Shown: positions 8,849 to 18,299, counted from the stretch's first letter. The stretch: 64,000 bases of DNA from Bacillota bacterium (GCA_023461435.1 JAEYLC010000033.1:62001-126000), one strand, 5' to 3'. Notes: generated from the letters alone by a model not told the origin. Made by a program: numbers and translations.

Positions 8849-10405
8849 GTGAGCGATATTGCTTTGCAGATTGAACGGGTTGCCGGAGGGACAGTGGCAT
8901 CAGGCGCTAATGTGGTTTTCGATGCGATTGTATACTCAGCCGGTAATATCGGTTATAACAATTTAACGGGTGTCATCACATTCAATGAAGCCGGAAGGTA
9001 TGCGATAAACTGGTGGGTGGCCACGCAATCGTCTCAATCCACGACAGGTGCGGTTTTTGCTATTTCCACGTCTCAAGGTGATTCTTTGGAAGGAAACTCG
9101 CCAAACAATACCGGAGAGGTTGTGGGAACATGCATCGTGGAAGTGACCAGTCCGCCGGTAACGGGCTCTTTGATCAATGCGGCGGCGCAGACGTTTTTCT
9201 ATGCTTCGTTAACGCCATTAAGGGCGACGCTTGTGATTATTGAGGATGATCTCAGCACATCCGGACCCACGGGACCGACGGGAGACACGGGACCGACGGG
9301 AGACACGGGACCGACGGGAGCCACGGGACCGACGGGAGACACGGGGCCGACAGGTGATACAGGACCGACAGGCGACACGGGACCCGCAGGAACGCCGGGA
9401 GGGCCGACCGGCCCGACGGGAGATACGGGGCCGACAGGTTTCACAGGACCGACAGGCGACACGGGACCGACAGGCGATACAGGACCCACGGGTGATACAG
9501 GCCCGGCGGGAACGGCGGGAGGGCCGACAGGCTTCACAGGGCCGACAGGCTTCACGGGGCCAACGGGTGACACGGGGCCGACAGGCTTCACGGGACCGAC
9601 GGGTTTCACAGGGCCGACGGGTTTCACGGGACCGACAGGACCGACAGGCTTCACAGGACCGACAGGCCCCACGGGCTTTACAGGCCCGACGGGGACGGTG
9701 CAACCGAGTCCGTTTGATGTCTACGTTCAAGCCGGCGCCGTCGGCGGCAACGGAACTCAGGCAAACCCGTTTGGAACCATTCAGCAAGGCTTGACCACGG
9801 TTTCTCCGACCGGCACGGTCCATGTGCTGGGGGGAACGTATCCTGTGACCTCCACAATAAACGTCAATAAAGCGGGCGTGACCGTAAAGGGCTATCCGAA
9901 TACGCTCGTGGTATTGCAGGCGGCCGTTATCGCTTTTTTGGTGACGGGAAGCGGTGTGACGCTGGATGGTCTGACGATTACCAGCGATAATCCGTATGCT
10001 GTGGAGTTCATACAGCTGGCCGGAACGAATCATAAACTGATCAACAACTATATCTTCGGACCGCCTCAGACAGGGTCGTCGATGGACTGGGTGGTGAACC
10101 GCGGCTTCCTGACGCAGGGCAACGTGGTGAACTTGATTGTGCAAAATTGTATTTTCTATTTTCTCAGACAGCCTGCGTATCTGAATCCGAACTCCACGGG
10201 GTATATCGTTGATACGGTTGTGTATAATACACGCGGATATGTTGTGGACAGGGCCGTATTCGTTTTCTCAGGGAACTCATGGGGCATACCGGAGAACGCT
10301 GTGGATATCGCGCTGCTGGTGGGCACGCAGACCGGCGCGCCATACGACCCGCTGACGGAGCTGCAAGCCAATAACAGCAGCGCGACGATCAGCGATCAGC
10401 GGTAA
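8849..10405 (+). CDS. Collagen-like repeat protein with C-terminal parallel beta-helix domain
   Basis: Predicted spore/surface protein of 518 residues. The GTG start at 8849 follows AAAGGAGGAG at ideal spacing and matches the paralogue's N-terminus. Residues 1-136 are the same jelly-roll-like domain as in the 7027 protein. Residues about 139-283 are collagen triplets (GPTGDT, GPTGFT) broken twice by GPAGT-type interruptions. Residues about 285-518 look like a right-handed parallel beta-helix (DVYVQAGAVGGNGTQANPFG, then repeating short strands such as GVTVKGYPN and GVTLDGLTI). A pectate-lyase-like fold at the end of a collagen stalk suggests a tip with sugar-binding or receptor-like function. 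Enzyme activity is not shown. Confidence 0.86.
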   Translation: MSDIALQIERVAGGTVASGANVVFDAIVYSAGNIGYNNLTGVITFNEAGRYAINWWVATQSSQSTTGAVFAISTSQGDSLEGNSPNNTGEVVGTCIVEVTSPPVTGSLINAAAQTFFYASLTPLRATLVIIEDDLSTSGPTGPTGDTGPTGDTGPTGATGPTGDTGPTGDTGPTGDTGPAGTPGGPTGPTGDTGPTGFTGPTGDTGPTGDTGPTGDTGPAGTAGGPTGFTGPTGFTGPTGDTGPTGFTGPTGFTGPTGFTGPTGPTGFTGPTGPTGFTGPTGTVQPSPFDVYVQAGAVGGNGTQANPFGTIQQGLTTVSPTGTVHVLGGTYPVTSTINVNKAGVTVKGYPNTLVVLQAAVIAFLVTGSGVTLDGLTITSDNPYAVEFIQLAGTNHKLINNYIFGPPQTGSSMDWVVNRGFLTQGNVVNLIVQNCIFYFLRQPAYLNPNSTGYIVDTVVYNTRGYVVDRAVFVFSGNSWGIPENAVDIALLVGTQTGAPYDPLTELQANNSSATISDQR

Positions 10406-10545
10406 TCGAGGGCATCGCCTAAGTGAAATCGTAAAGGGGCTCGCGAACAACACGGGCTCCCGTGGTTTCATACCAGGGGCGGCGAACCTGATATCGATCG
10501 ACCAGCAATCACCCAATATCATTCTTTCCTGGCCGAAAAAAGCAG

Positions 10546-10577
10546 GAAGGCCACGCGGCGGAGGGCCTTCTTTTTTT
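10546..10577 (+). terminator. Rho-independent terminator
   Basis: Stem GAAGGCC/GGCCTTC (10546-10552 and 10564-10570) followed by seven T. It ends the collagen-like gene cluster before the glycosyltransferase operon. Nothing else is evident in 10406-10655. Confidence 0.85.
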
Positions 10578-10655
10578 GTCGTTGCGTTCACAGTGTCAAT
10601 ACACGCGTTGCGTACATAAATTGATATATCAGCAGTTTTTTTGAGGTGCGGAGCA

Positions 10656-11771
10656 TTGAACCGATACAAGATATGCGTTTATGCCATATGCAAGAACGAA
10701 GAGAACTTCGTAGACCGGTGGATGGATGCGGTGAGCGAAGCCGATTTGGTTGTGGTATCCGATACCGGCTCGGCAGACGGGACCGTGGAGAAGCTGCGCG
10801 CCCGGGGTGCCGAGGTGTATGTGGATATCACCGATCCGTGGCGGTTTGATACCGCGCGCAACAAAGCGATGGACCATGTGCCAAGTGACATGGACATCTG
10901 CGTGTCGAACGATCTTGACGAGATATTCGAGCGCGGGTGGAGAGAAAAGCTCGAAAGCGTCTGGCAGCCGTGCCATACCCGGGCGCGTTATCTGTTCACG
11001 TGGAGCTACAACGCCGACGGAGCGCCCTGCAAGCAGTTTGCGATGGAAAAAATCCACCGCCGACACGGATTCCGCTGGGTCCATCCGGTTCATGAGGTGC
11101 TCGAATACAGCGGTGAGGATATGGATTCAACCGTCTGGGTGCCCGGGCTTGTGCTCAATCACTATCCTGACTGCTCGAAACCGAGAGCGCAGTATCTGCC
11201 GCTGCTTGAGCTGTCGGCCCAAGAGAATCCGGCGGATGACCGCACAGCCTTCTGGCTGGGCCGTGAGTATATGTACCGCGGCATGCATGATCACTCCATT
11301 GCGGAGCTGCAGCGTCATCTGAGCCTGCCCTCGGCCACGTGGGACGAAGAGAGATGCGCTTCAATGCGTTTCATTGCCAAATGCTATCAGGACAAAAAGG
11401 ATTATCGGCAGGCGAGGCAATGGCTGTACCGCGCGATTGCCGAATGCCCGCAGGTGCGCGAGCCGTATCTGCAGATGGCAAGGCTCGGGTATCTCGAAAA
11501 CAATTGGCCGCTCGTATATCTGATGGTGGAGAAGGGCCTCGGTATCACTCGAAAAACGGGCAGCTATCTTCTGGAGCCCGCGTCATGGGGCTACAGCTTT
11601 TATGATCTGGGCGCGATCTGCTGTTACCGGCTCGGGCTTTATGAGAAGTCGTTCGAGTATGCCAAAACAGCCTGCGCAATGGAGCCTTTGGATGCCCGGC
11701 TGAAAAACAATCTGGAGCTGATCAGGCTGAAACTGAAACAACCCGAGTCGCGGGGTGAAACCGGTGAATAA
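10656..11771 (+). CDS. Glycosyltransferase family 2 with C-terminal TPR-like region (paralogue 1)
   Basis: Cytoplasmic glycosyltransferase of 371 residues. The TTG at 10656 is chosen because GAGG lies about 9 bp upstream and the resulting N-terminus (MNRYKICVYAICKNE) aligns with the next gene; a TTG at 10641 is the alternative. The GT-A domain (about 1-215) has YAICKNEENFVDRW, VVSDTGSADGT and NDLDEIF, the latter supplying the DxD metal site. The C-terminal half (about 220-371) is helical with TPR-like spacing and could hold a protein acceptor. Such enzymes are plausible for adding the first sugar to repetitive proteins such as the collagen-like ones upstream; that link is inferred. Confidence 0.83.
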   Translation: MNRYKICVYAICKNEENFVDRWMDAVSEADLVVVSDTGSADGTVEKLRARGAEVYVDITDPWRFDTARNKAMDHVPSDMDICVSNDLDEIFERGWREKLESVWQPCHTRARYLFTWSYNADGAPCKQFAMEKIHRRHGFRWVHPVHEVLEYSGEDMDSTVWVPGLVLNHYPDCSKPRAQYLPLLELSAQENPADDRTAFWLGREYMYRGMHDHSIAELQRHLSLPSATWDEERCASMRFIAKCYQDKKDYRQARQWLYRAIAECPQVREPYLQMARLGYLENNWPLVYLMVEKGLGITRKTGSYLLEPASWGYSFYDLGAICCYRLGLYEKSFEYAKTACAMEPLDARLKNNLELIRLKLKQPESRGETGE

Positions 11772-12855
11772 ATACAAGATCTGCGTTTACGCGATATGCA
11801 AAAACGAAGAAAAATTCGTGGACCGCTGGATGGATTCCATGGCTGAGGCGGACCTCATCGTGGTGACCGATACGGGCTCCGACGACGGTACCGCGGAAAA
11901 GCTGCGGGCAAGAGGCGCGGTTGTCTATGTTGACGAGGTGAAGCCGTGGCGGTTTGATGTGGCACGCAATATTTCACTCAGTCACGTCCCCGAAGATGTC
12001 GATATCTGCGTGTGCACCGACCTCGATGAGATATTCGAAAAGGGCTGGAGAGCGTGTATCGAGCATGCATGGACACCCGACACAAAGGTGGGCAAATATG
12101 TTTACAACTGGAGTATCAAGGAAGACGGCACGCCGTACATCCAGTTCTACTATTCGAAAATCCACTCGCGGCAAGGCTTCAAATGGAGCTTTCCGATCCA
12201 TGAATGGCTCTGTTACACCGCGGAGGAACCTCAAAAGACGGTTTATCTCGATGGCGTGGTGCTGAACCATTATCCCGACAGCAGCAAATCGAGAGGATCG
12301 TATCTGCCCTTGCTGGAGCTCGCCGTTGAGGAGGACCCCGGCGGCAGCCGCATGACGTATTATCTTGGCAGAGAGTATATGTATAAGGGTGAATGGCAAA
12401 AGTGCATAGACACGCTGAAGAGGCATCTGAAGCTTCCGTCGGCCACATGGAGAGAAGAACGCGCGGCATCGATGAGATGGATTGCCCTTGGCTATGACCG
12501 GCTGAAAAACGTGCGGGAAGCGACCAGCTGGTACTACAGAGCCATTGCGGAAGCGCCAGATATGCGCGATGCGTATGTGGAATGCGCCAAATTCGCCTAT
12601 TTTCAAAAGGATTGGCCGACGGTTTTCTTTATGGTCGAAGAGGCGCTTAAGATTAAAGAACGCTCTCAATTTTTTGTCAACTCGGGATACGCGTGGGATT
12701 ATACGCCCGATGATCTGGGCGCTATTGCCTGCTATTGGCTCGGGATGTATGAGCTTTCGGCCGCTCACGCGAGAGCGGCGCTCGTGTTCAGCCCCGATGA
12801 CGAGCGGCTCAAAAACAATCTTAAAATGATTGAACAAAAGCTGACCGTCCGGTAG
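11764..12855 (+). CDS. Glycosyltransferase family 2 with C-terminal TPR-like region (paralogue 2)
   Basis: Tandem paralogue of the preceding gene, 363 residues, overlapping it by 8 bp and so translationally coupled. The GTG at 11764 follows a GGGG-rich stretch and aligns with paralogue 1. It conserves KNEEKFVDRWMDSM, DTGSDDGTAEKL and CTDLDEIFEKGW, and the same C-terminal helical repeats ending in DERLKNNLKMI. The two probably act at successive or alternative steps of the same glycan. Tandem duplication with divergence implies different donors or acceptors. Confidence 0.83.
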   Translation: MNKYKICVYAICKNEEKFVDRWMDSMAEADLIVVTDTGSDDGTAEKLRARGAVVYVDEVKPWRFDVARNISLSHVPEDVDICVCTDLDEIFEKGWRACIEHAWTPDTKVGKYVYNWSIKEDGTPYIQFYYSKIHSRQGFKWSFPIHEWLCYTAEEPQKTVYLDGVVLNHYPDSSKSRGSYLPLLELAVEEDPGGSRMTYYLGREYMYKGEWQKCIDTLKRHLKLPSATWREERAASMRWIALGYDRLKNVREATSWYYRAIAEAPDMRDAYVECAKFAYFQKDWPTVFFMVEEALKIKERSQFFVNSGYAWDYTPDDLGAIACYWLGMYELSAAHARAALVFSPDDERLKNNLKMIEQKLTVR

Positions 12856-12905
12856 GGGGGGTGCTGTTGGGTGAATAAGGATTAGACAGGTGTGACGGAG
12901 GAATT

Positions 12906-13922
12906 ATGTTCAAGGACAAAACGCTTCTGATAACCGGCGGAACGGGTTCGTTCGGCAATGCTGTTCTTCGCCGCTTTTTGAATACGGACATTGGCGAGAT
13001 TCGGATATTTTCGCGGGATGAAAAAAAGCAGGATGACATGAGGAAAGAGTATGTCAGCCCAAAAATCAAGTATCTGATCGGTGATGTCCGCGACATCGCG
13101 AGCGTCAGAAATGCTGTTCACGATGTGGATTATATATTCCACGCAGCCGCCCTCAAACAGGTGCCCAGCTGCGAGTTTTTTCCGCTTGAAGCCGTGAAGA
13201 CCAATGCGCTGGGCACTGAAAATGTGCTGACGGCGGCGGTGGAAGCGGGCGTTAAGAAGGTTGTCTGTCTGTCCACCGATAAAGCGGTTTATCCGGTCAA
13301 TGCGATGGGGATGTCCAAAGCGATCATGGAAAAGATATTCATGGCCAAGGCGTATACGGCTCCCAAAACACTGATCTGCGGCACCCGGTATGGCAATGTG
13401 ATGGCGTCGCGGGGTTCTGTGATTCCGCTGTTTATCGAGCAAATCAAAAGCGGCCGGCCTCTCACGGTGACAGACCCCAATATGACCCGGTTTCTGATGA
13501 ATCTTGATGAGGCGATCGATCTCGTGCTGTTTGCTTTCGAGAATGCCCGCTCGGGTGACCTGATGGTAAAAAAATCGCCCGCAGCCACAATCGGAGCGCT
13601 CGCGCAGGCGGTGAAGAAGCTTTTTTCAGCGGACAATGAAATTCAGGTCATCGGCGTGAGAATGGGAGAAAAGATGCATGAGGTGCTGCTGACGCGGGAG
13701 GAAATGGCGGCGGCCACGGAGTTGACGGACTATTTTCGCATTCCCGCGCAGGAGGGCGATTTGAACTATGCCAAGTATTTCAGTGACGGAAACCAAAGCG
13801 TCAGCACGATGCAGGAATACAATTCAAGCAACACACATAGGCTGACAGAGCAGGAGCTTGAAAGCAAGCTGCGGAGCTGCAGTTATGTTGCGAACGAATT
13901 GAAAATGTGGGATAGATCATGA
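12906..13922 (+). CDS. capE: UDP-GlcNAc 4,6-dehydratase / 5-epimerase, CapE type
   Basis: First enzyme of UDP-N-acetyl-L-fucosamine synthesis: converts UDP-GlcNAc to the UDP-2-acetamido-2,6-dideoxy-L-hexos-4-ulose series. It is a 338-residue extended SDR with Rossmann motif TGGTGSFG, HAAALKQVP (the lysine-containing variant typical of inverting 4,6-dehydratases of the CapE/PseB/FlaA1 group), and STDKA followed by SKAIMEK. The length and the C-terminal stretch LNYAKYFSDG...EYNSSNTHRLT match CapE closely. It is followed by capF and capG in canonical order, overlapping capF by 4 bp (ATGA). Confidence 0.92.
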   Translation: MFKDKTLLITGGTGSFGNAVLRRFLNTDIGEIRIFSRDEKKQDDMRKEYVSPKIKYLIGDVRDIASVRNAVHDVDYIFHAAALKQVPSCEFFPLEAVKTNALGTENVLTAAVEAGVKKVVCLSTDKAVYPVNAMGMSKAIMEKIFMAKAYTAPKTLICGTRYGNVMASRGSVIPLFIEQIKSGRPLTVTDPNMTRFLMNLDEAIDLVLFAFENARSGDLMVKKSPAATIGALAQAVKKLFSADNEIQVIGVRMGEKMHEVLLTREEMAAATELTDYFRIPAQEGDLNYAKYFSDGNQSVSTMQEYNSSNTHRLTEQELESKLRSCSYVANELKMWDRS

Positions 13923-15034
13923 AGATATTGATAACGGGAGCGAATGGATTTATAGGAAAGAACCTGTGCGCCTGTCTCGAAGGCAGGGGTTACGGCGGTT
14001 TGCTTAAATACGATATGCCCGCAAACGAGCGCCTGCTGGAGCAGTATGCGGCGGCATGCGATTTTGTGATGCATCTGGCAGGCGTGAACAGACCGGCGGA
14101 CGAAGCGGGCTTTGAGGAAAATCATCTGTTCACCGCCCGGCTGCTCGAAGCGCTGAGAGAAAGCCCAAGGCGTGTTCCCGTCCTGCTGGCTTCATCCGCT
14201 CAGGCGGCTCTTGACAATCCGTACGGCCGCAGCAAAAGAAAAGCGGAAGACTTGGTCTTTGAATACGGACGGCAGACGGGAGCGCATGTCTACGTGTTCA
14301 GATTGCCCGGCGTCTTCGGGAAATGGTGCGCGCCAAACTACAACAGCGTGGTGGCGACGTTCTGCCACAATATCGCGCGTTCATTGCCTGTGCGGGTCGA
14401 TGACCCGGCGGCGGAAATCTCTTTGGTCTATATCGATGATGTGGTCAGGGCGTTCATCGATACGACGGAAGAAAAAGCGCTTCAACAGGAACAGTATTGC
14501 AGGGCAGAGCCCGTGTACCGTGTGACGGTGGGCGAGCTCGCCGAGATGATTCAGGGGTTTCGGGACAGCCGGGAAACGCTTGGTGTGGCGGCGGAGGACG
14601 GCCTGTCGCGCAAGCTCTGCAGCACTTATTTAAGCTATCTACCCGAGGATGCGTTCAGTTATGAACTACGGGCTTTAAAGGATGACCGGGGCATTTTTGC
14701 CGAGTGTTTCAAATCGGCGTCAGGCGGACAAATTTCAGTCAACATCGCGAAGCCCGGCGCCACCAAAGGGGGACACTGGCATCAGACGAAAACCGAAAAG
14801 ATCATCGTTTTAAAGGGAACGGGCGTGATGCGGTTCCAAAAGCTCGGCACCGGAAAGGTTCTTCTGTATCCGGTGTCGTCGGAAAAGCTCGAGGTGGTGG
14901 ATATACCGCCGGGCTATGTTCATGACGTGACCAACACGGGAGACGATGATCTCATCATGGTGATATGGGCGAACCAGATTTTTGATCCGGCTAACCCGGA
15001 TACCTATCCGAAAAAAATAGAAGGCCTATCGTAA
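13919..15034 (+). CDS. capF: UDP-2-acetamido-2,6-dideoxy-hexulose reductase, CapF (SDR + cupin)
   Basis: Second enzyme of the UDP-L-FucNAc pathway, reducing the 4-keto sugar with NADPH. Of 371 residues, about 1-245 form a short-chain dehydrogenase domain (TGANGFIGKNLC, VMHLAGVNRP, and NPYGRSKRKAE as the YxxxK-type site). About 250-371 form a cupin domain with the metal-binding GGHWHQTKTEKIIVLKG pattern and a second HDV. This two-domain layout is diagnostic of CapF. The start overlaps the capE stop (ATGA at 13919). Confidence 0.92.
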   Translation: MKILITGANGFIGKNLCACLEGRGYGGLLKYDMPANERLLEQYAAACDFVMHLAGVNRPADEAGFEENHLFTARLLEALRESPRRVPVLLASSAQAALDNPYGRSKRKAEDLVFEYGRQTGAHVYVFRLPGVFGKWCAPNYNSVVATFCHNIARSLPVRVDDPAAEISLVYIDDVVRAFIDTTEEKALQQEQYCRAEPVYRVTVGELAEMIQGFRDSRETLGVAAEDGLSRKLCSTYLSYLPEDAFSYELRALKDDRGIFAECFKSASGGQISVNIAKPGATKGGHWHQTKTEKIIVLKGTGVMRFQKLGTGKVLLYPVSSEKLEVVDIPPGYVHDVTNTGDDDLIMVIWANQIFDPANPDTYPKKIEGLS

Positions 15035-15064
15035 TTGCGGCGTCAATATGGCGAGGAGTGAAGA

Positions 15065-16240
15065 ATGAGCAAGCTCAAGCTGATGACCATCATCGGCACA
15101 AGACCCGAAATCATCAGATTGTCCGCCTGTATCAAAGCGTTTGACAGGTATTTTGATCATATCCTCGTGCACACGGGGCAAAACTGGGCCCATACGTTGA
15201 ACGGCGTCTTTTTTGACGATCTTGATATCCGGCCGCCGGATTACAGCCTTTCCTGCGCGGCGGAGACACTCGGAGACACGATGGGTAATGTCATTGCCGA
15301 AACATACCGCGTGATGCAAAAAGAAAGGCCGGATGCGCTGCTGGTGCTTGGCGATACGAACTCGGCGCTGTCGGTGATTCCGGCAAAACGGCTTAAAATC
15401 CCCATTTTCCATATGGAAGCGGGCAACCGCTGTTTCGATTTCAACGTGCCCGAGGAAATTAACCGCAGGATCGTGGACCATGTGGCGGATATCAATCTCA
15501 CCTATACGGAGCATGCCCGTCGGTATCTTCTCGCCGAAGGGCTGCAAAAGGAATATATTTTTGTGACGGGTTCTCCCATGACGGAGGTCTTAAAAGAGCA
15601 TGCCGGACGTATCATGGCCAGCGATGTGCTGAGCCGACTCGGACTGGCCGCGGGGGAATATCTGCTGGTGTCCGCACACCGTGAGGAAAACATCGATTCG
15701 GAGAGCGCCTTTTTGCCGCTGATGAACGCCGTCAATGCGGCGGCCCGCACTTACGAAAAAGCCGTCGTTTTCTCGGTGCATCCGCGCAGTATGAAACAGA
15801 TCAAGCGAACCGGTTTTGAATTTGACCCGTTGGTGCGCTGCATGGAACCGCTCGGATTTCTGGATTACTGCCAGCTTCAGAGAAACGCTCTGTGCGTGCT
15901 GTCGGACAGCGGCACGTTGAGCGAGGAGAGCGCGATCATGGGCTTTGCCGCGGTTTTGCTGCGGACATCCACGGAACGCCCCGAAGCACTGGATAAAGGC
16001 TCTGTCGTGATTGCGGGAACAAACGAAAAAGACATACTGCAGGCCATTGAGCTGGCTGTCGCGATGCGGGCAAACGGCGAGGCTGTTGCGCCTGTTCCGG
16101 ATTATGCGGATGCCAATGTGTCGGCCAAGGTGGTCAGAATCATTCAAAGCTATACCAAGATCATAAACCGCAATGTCTGGAGAAAGGATGCGGCTTTCCC
16201 GGTCCCGGCAGATAACGTTACACAGGGAGGGAATGAGTGA
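15065..16240 (+). CDS. capG: UDP-N-acetyl sugar 2-epimerase, CapG/WecB family
   Basis: Third pathway enzyme: epimerises C2 to give UDP-N-acetyl-L-fucosamine. It is 391 residues in the non-hydrolysing UDP-GlcNAc 2-epimerase family, with TIIGTRPEIIRLSA, HTGQNW, LGDTNSAL, HMEAGNRCFD, HREENIDSE and the catalytic-region LSDSGTLSEES. GAGG at 15053-15056 lies about 9 bp before the ATG. On its own it could be a ManNAc-forming epimerase, but its place after capE and capF supports the FucNAc assignment. Its stop shares a base with the next start. Confidence 0.9.
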   Translation: MSKLKLMTIIGTRPEIIRLSACIKAFDRYFDHILVHTGQNWAHTLNGVFFDDLDIRPPDYSLSCAAETLGDTMGNVIAETYRVMQKERPDALLVLGDTNSALSVIPAKRLKIPIFHMEAGNRCFDFNVPEEINRRIVDHVADINLTYTEHARRYLLAEGLQKEYIFVTGSPMTEVLKEHAGRIMASDVLSRLGLAAGEYLLVSAHREENIDSESAFLPLMNAVNAAARTYEKAVVFSVHPRSMKQIKRTGFEFDPLVRCMEPLGFLDYCQLQRNALCVLSDSGTLSEESAIMGFAAVLLRTSTERPEALDKGSVVIAGTNEKDILQAIELAVAMRANGEAVAPVPDYADANVSAKVVRIIQSYTKIINRNVWRKDAAFPVPADNVTQGGNE

Positions 16241-18090
16241 TGAGCCTCGTTCATACGTTGTTGTTCATGTTCAGACACAAATACGCGATGGAGGACACGC
16301 AGCTGGCCAGCAATTGCTTAAAATCGCTTGAGCTGAGCAGCTACAAGACTGTCGTTATTTACAATCAGGGCGAAATGAGCAATGAGGCGCTTAAGGTTTT
16401 TGTCGCGCCTTTTGATCTTGAGTGCCATATTATCGGAGACGGGATCAATGCGGGCACGGTGATTGGCAGGCAGAAATGCTTCGAATATATTTGGGAGAAC
16501 CTGCCGGACACCGATTATATCAGCGAATTGCACATGGACATGTATTTTACCTCTCACTGGGAGGATGAACTGGTTGAATATCTTGAAAATAACGATGAAC
16601 CCATCGTCAGCTGCGGCATCATAGATAAAGACGGACAGATGCCGTTTCTCAATAAAAAAGCGGCATTACCTCAAAATATGGCGCAGTTCGATGAATTTCT
16701 CAGGGAGCTAAAGAGTGACGACATCGTTCACGGTTTTACGAACCCTTGCGTGCATGTATCAAAAATCCTCAGGGAAACGGGCGGCTATAACGCGCAGTTT
16801 TTAAAAGGACGCCAGTGCTTTGAGGATGACAGCATGCTGCTCGGCTATTACTACTATTATGGCACAAAGCGCGGCTGGTATCCCAAGATTAATTACAACT
16901 CCGTTGTGTATCACGCGGTCGCGGGGCAAAGGCTGAACGTATGGGACAGCATCAAGGTCAACTTTGGCGGGCTTGTGAAGCAATACGGCGCCATGGGGCT
17001 TAAGGCTCTCAGCAGCCTGCATCACAGCGCTTGGCATAAAAAGTACTTTACCGACCGCTATTTTGAATTGGTCAACGGTGCGGCTCAGCAAAGCCGCAAG
17101 CCCAAGGTGCTGCTGTATGGGCACAAAATGTTTGCTGACGATTTGGCGTGGGGGTTTGGGCAGGCGGGCTGCGATACGGCGGTGGTCCATCCGGAGAACG
17201 CCGCGGCTGCCGAAAGGCTCTTTGGAGAAGCGAACGCGGAGCTGCTGATCACGATGGGGGCGCCGCTTGAGCTTAACCGCGAGGTGATGGAATACATCGG
17301 CAAAAACAGGCCGCCGCGCCTCAAATATATCCATTGGGATACGGATGGCATATCGAGTATCCATTACCGTTCCAAATCCGGCGACGGCATTGAAATGGAC
17401 ATCATCTATCTATCGAAGCCGGATATGGTGCTGACAATATGCCCGGAGATGCGCGAATTTGTCTCGGGCAAAGGATTCGCCTGTGAACTCATGCATTACG
17501 CGTACAGTCCCGTTTCTCACCGGCCATTGCCGATTGCGGAGGCTGAAAACGACGATATCGTTCTGATTGGCACGTCATATATTTCGTATTATGAATTTTA
17601 TCCGAATCACTACCGGTACAGCTCGGTGAAGAACCTCGTCCAACCGCTTTTGGAGCACGGACATAAGATCGATTTTTACGGTGACACAGGCTACAGACCG
17701 TTGCTCAAGCATTTGACCGATACTGACGTGCCGGAGGAATACTTCCACGGCTATCTTCCCTATGAGCAAACCTGTGCCGCCTATAACGCCAGCTTTATCA
17801 ATCTTGTGACGCAGAATCATGATAAAACCCTGACGAAGCGGACGTTTGAGATACTGGGCTCGGGCGGTTTCGCGCTGTCGTCGGACAACGCGGAGATCCG
17901 CAGGCTTTTTGTGCCGGGCAGAGATCTTGTGGTGTCGTCGTCACCGCAGCAGACATTGGAGCTTGTGCAATACTACCGGCAGCACAGGGACGAATGGAGA
18001 AAAATTCGTGAAAACGCTGTGCTGAGCGTGCAAAGCCACACATATAAGCAGCGCGCGGAAATGATTCTTGAGAAGTATCGCCAGCTATAA
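16240..18090 (+). CDS. Two-domain glycosyltransferase with CgeB/YkvP-like C-terminal half
   Basis: A 616-residue protein taken from the ATG at 16240, which overlaps the capG stop (TGATG) and follows AGGGAGG; a GTG one codon earlier is possible. The N-terminal part (about 1-270) resembles a GT-A fold (SELHMDMYF as acidic site, FEDDSMLLGYY). The C-terminal part (about 280-616) resembles CgeB/Glyco_trans_1_2 GT-B enzymes (KVLLYGHKMFADDLAWG, IHWDTDG, FEILGSGGFALSS). CgeB belongs to the B. subtilis spore crust glycosylation genes, so this domain ties the locus to spore surface modification. It could extend a FucNAc-containing glycan; the substrate is inferred. Confidence 0.82.
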   Translation: MSLVHTLLFMFRHKYAMEDTQLASNCLKSLELSSYKTVVIYNQGEMSNEALKVFVAPFDLECHIIGDGINAGTVIGRQKCFEYIWENLPDTDYISELHMDMYFTSHWEDELVEYLENNDEPIVSCGIIDKDGQMPFLNKKAALPQNMAQFDEFLRELKSDDIVHGFTNPCVHVSKILRETGGYNAQFLKGRQCFEDDSMLLGYYYYYGTKRGWYPKINYNSVVYHAVAGQRLNVWDSIKVNFGGLVKQYGAMGLKALSSLHHSAWHKKYFTDRYFELVNGAAQQSRKPKVLLYGHKMFADDLAWGFGQAGCDTAVVHPENAAAAERLFGEANAELLITMGAPLELNREVMEYIGKNRPPRLKYIHWDTDGISSIHYRSKSGDGIEMDIIYLSKPDMVLTICPEMREFVSGKGFACELMHYAYSPVSHRPLPIAEAENDDIVLIGTSYISYYEFYPNHYRYSSVKNLVQPLLEHGHKIDFYGDTGYRPLLKHLTDTDVPEEYFHGYLPYEQTCAAYNASFINLVTQNHDKTLTKRTFEILGSGGFALSSDNAEIRRLFVPGRDLVVSSSPQQTLELVQYYRQHRDEWRKIRENAVLSVQSHTYKQRAEMILEKYRQL

Positions 18091-18126
18091 AACATGAAAG
18101 CAAAATAAATAGAACACATTGAAGCA

Positions 18127-18160
18127 CCCAATATGCCGAACGGTAATATTGGGCTTTTTT
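18127..18160 (+). terminator. Rho-independent terminator of the glycosylation operon
   Basis: Stem CCCAATAT/ATATTGGG (18127-18134 and 18146-18153) followed by C and six T. Confidence 0.85.
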
Positions 18161-18245
18161 GTTCGCACCTGCCTATTTGGCTGTAAAAAAGAAGTCAATC
18201 CGGCTGACGTATGGCAATACTGGAAAATGAGTTATAAGTTACATT

Positions 18246-18273
18246 TTGATTGTACAGTCGATTTATGTATACT
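18246..18273 (+). promoter_or_regulatory. Vegetative-type promoter upstream of the c-di-GMP riboswitch
   Basis: TTGATT (18246-18251), 16 bp, TATACT (18268-18273). The start would fall near 18280, about 20 bases before the aptamer. Confidence 0.5.
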
Positions 18274-18299
18274 TTAACTGACTGAACTATGTTTTTGAA

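Noticed and set aside
12906..13922. UDP-glucose/galactose 4-epimerase assignment for capE
   Set aside because: The HAAALKQVP segment, overall length and the following capF-capG order match the CapE group instead.
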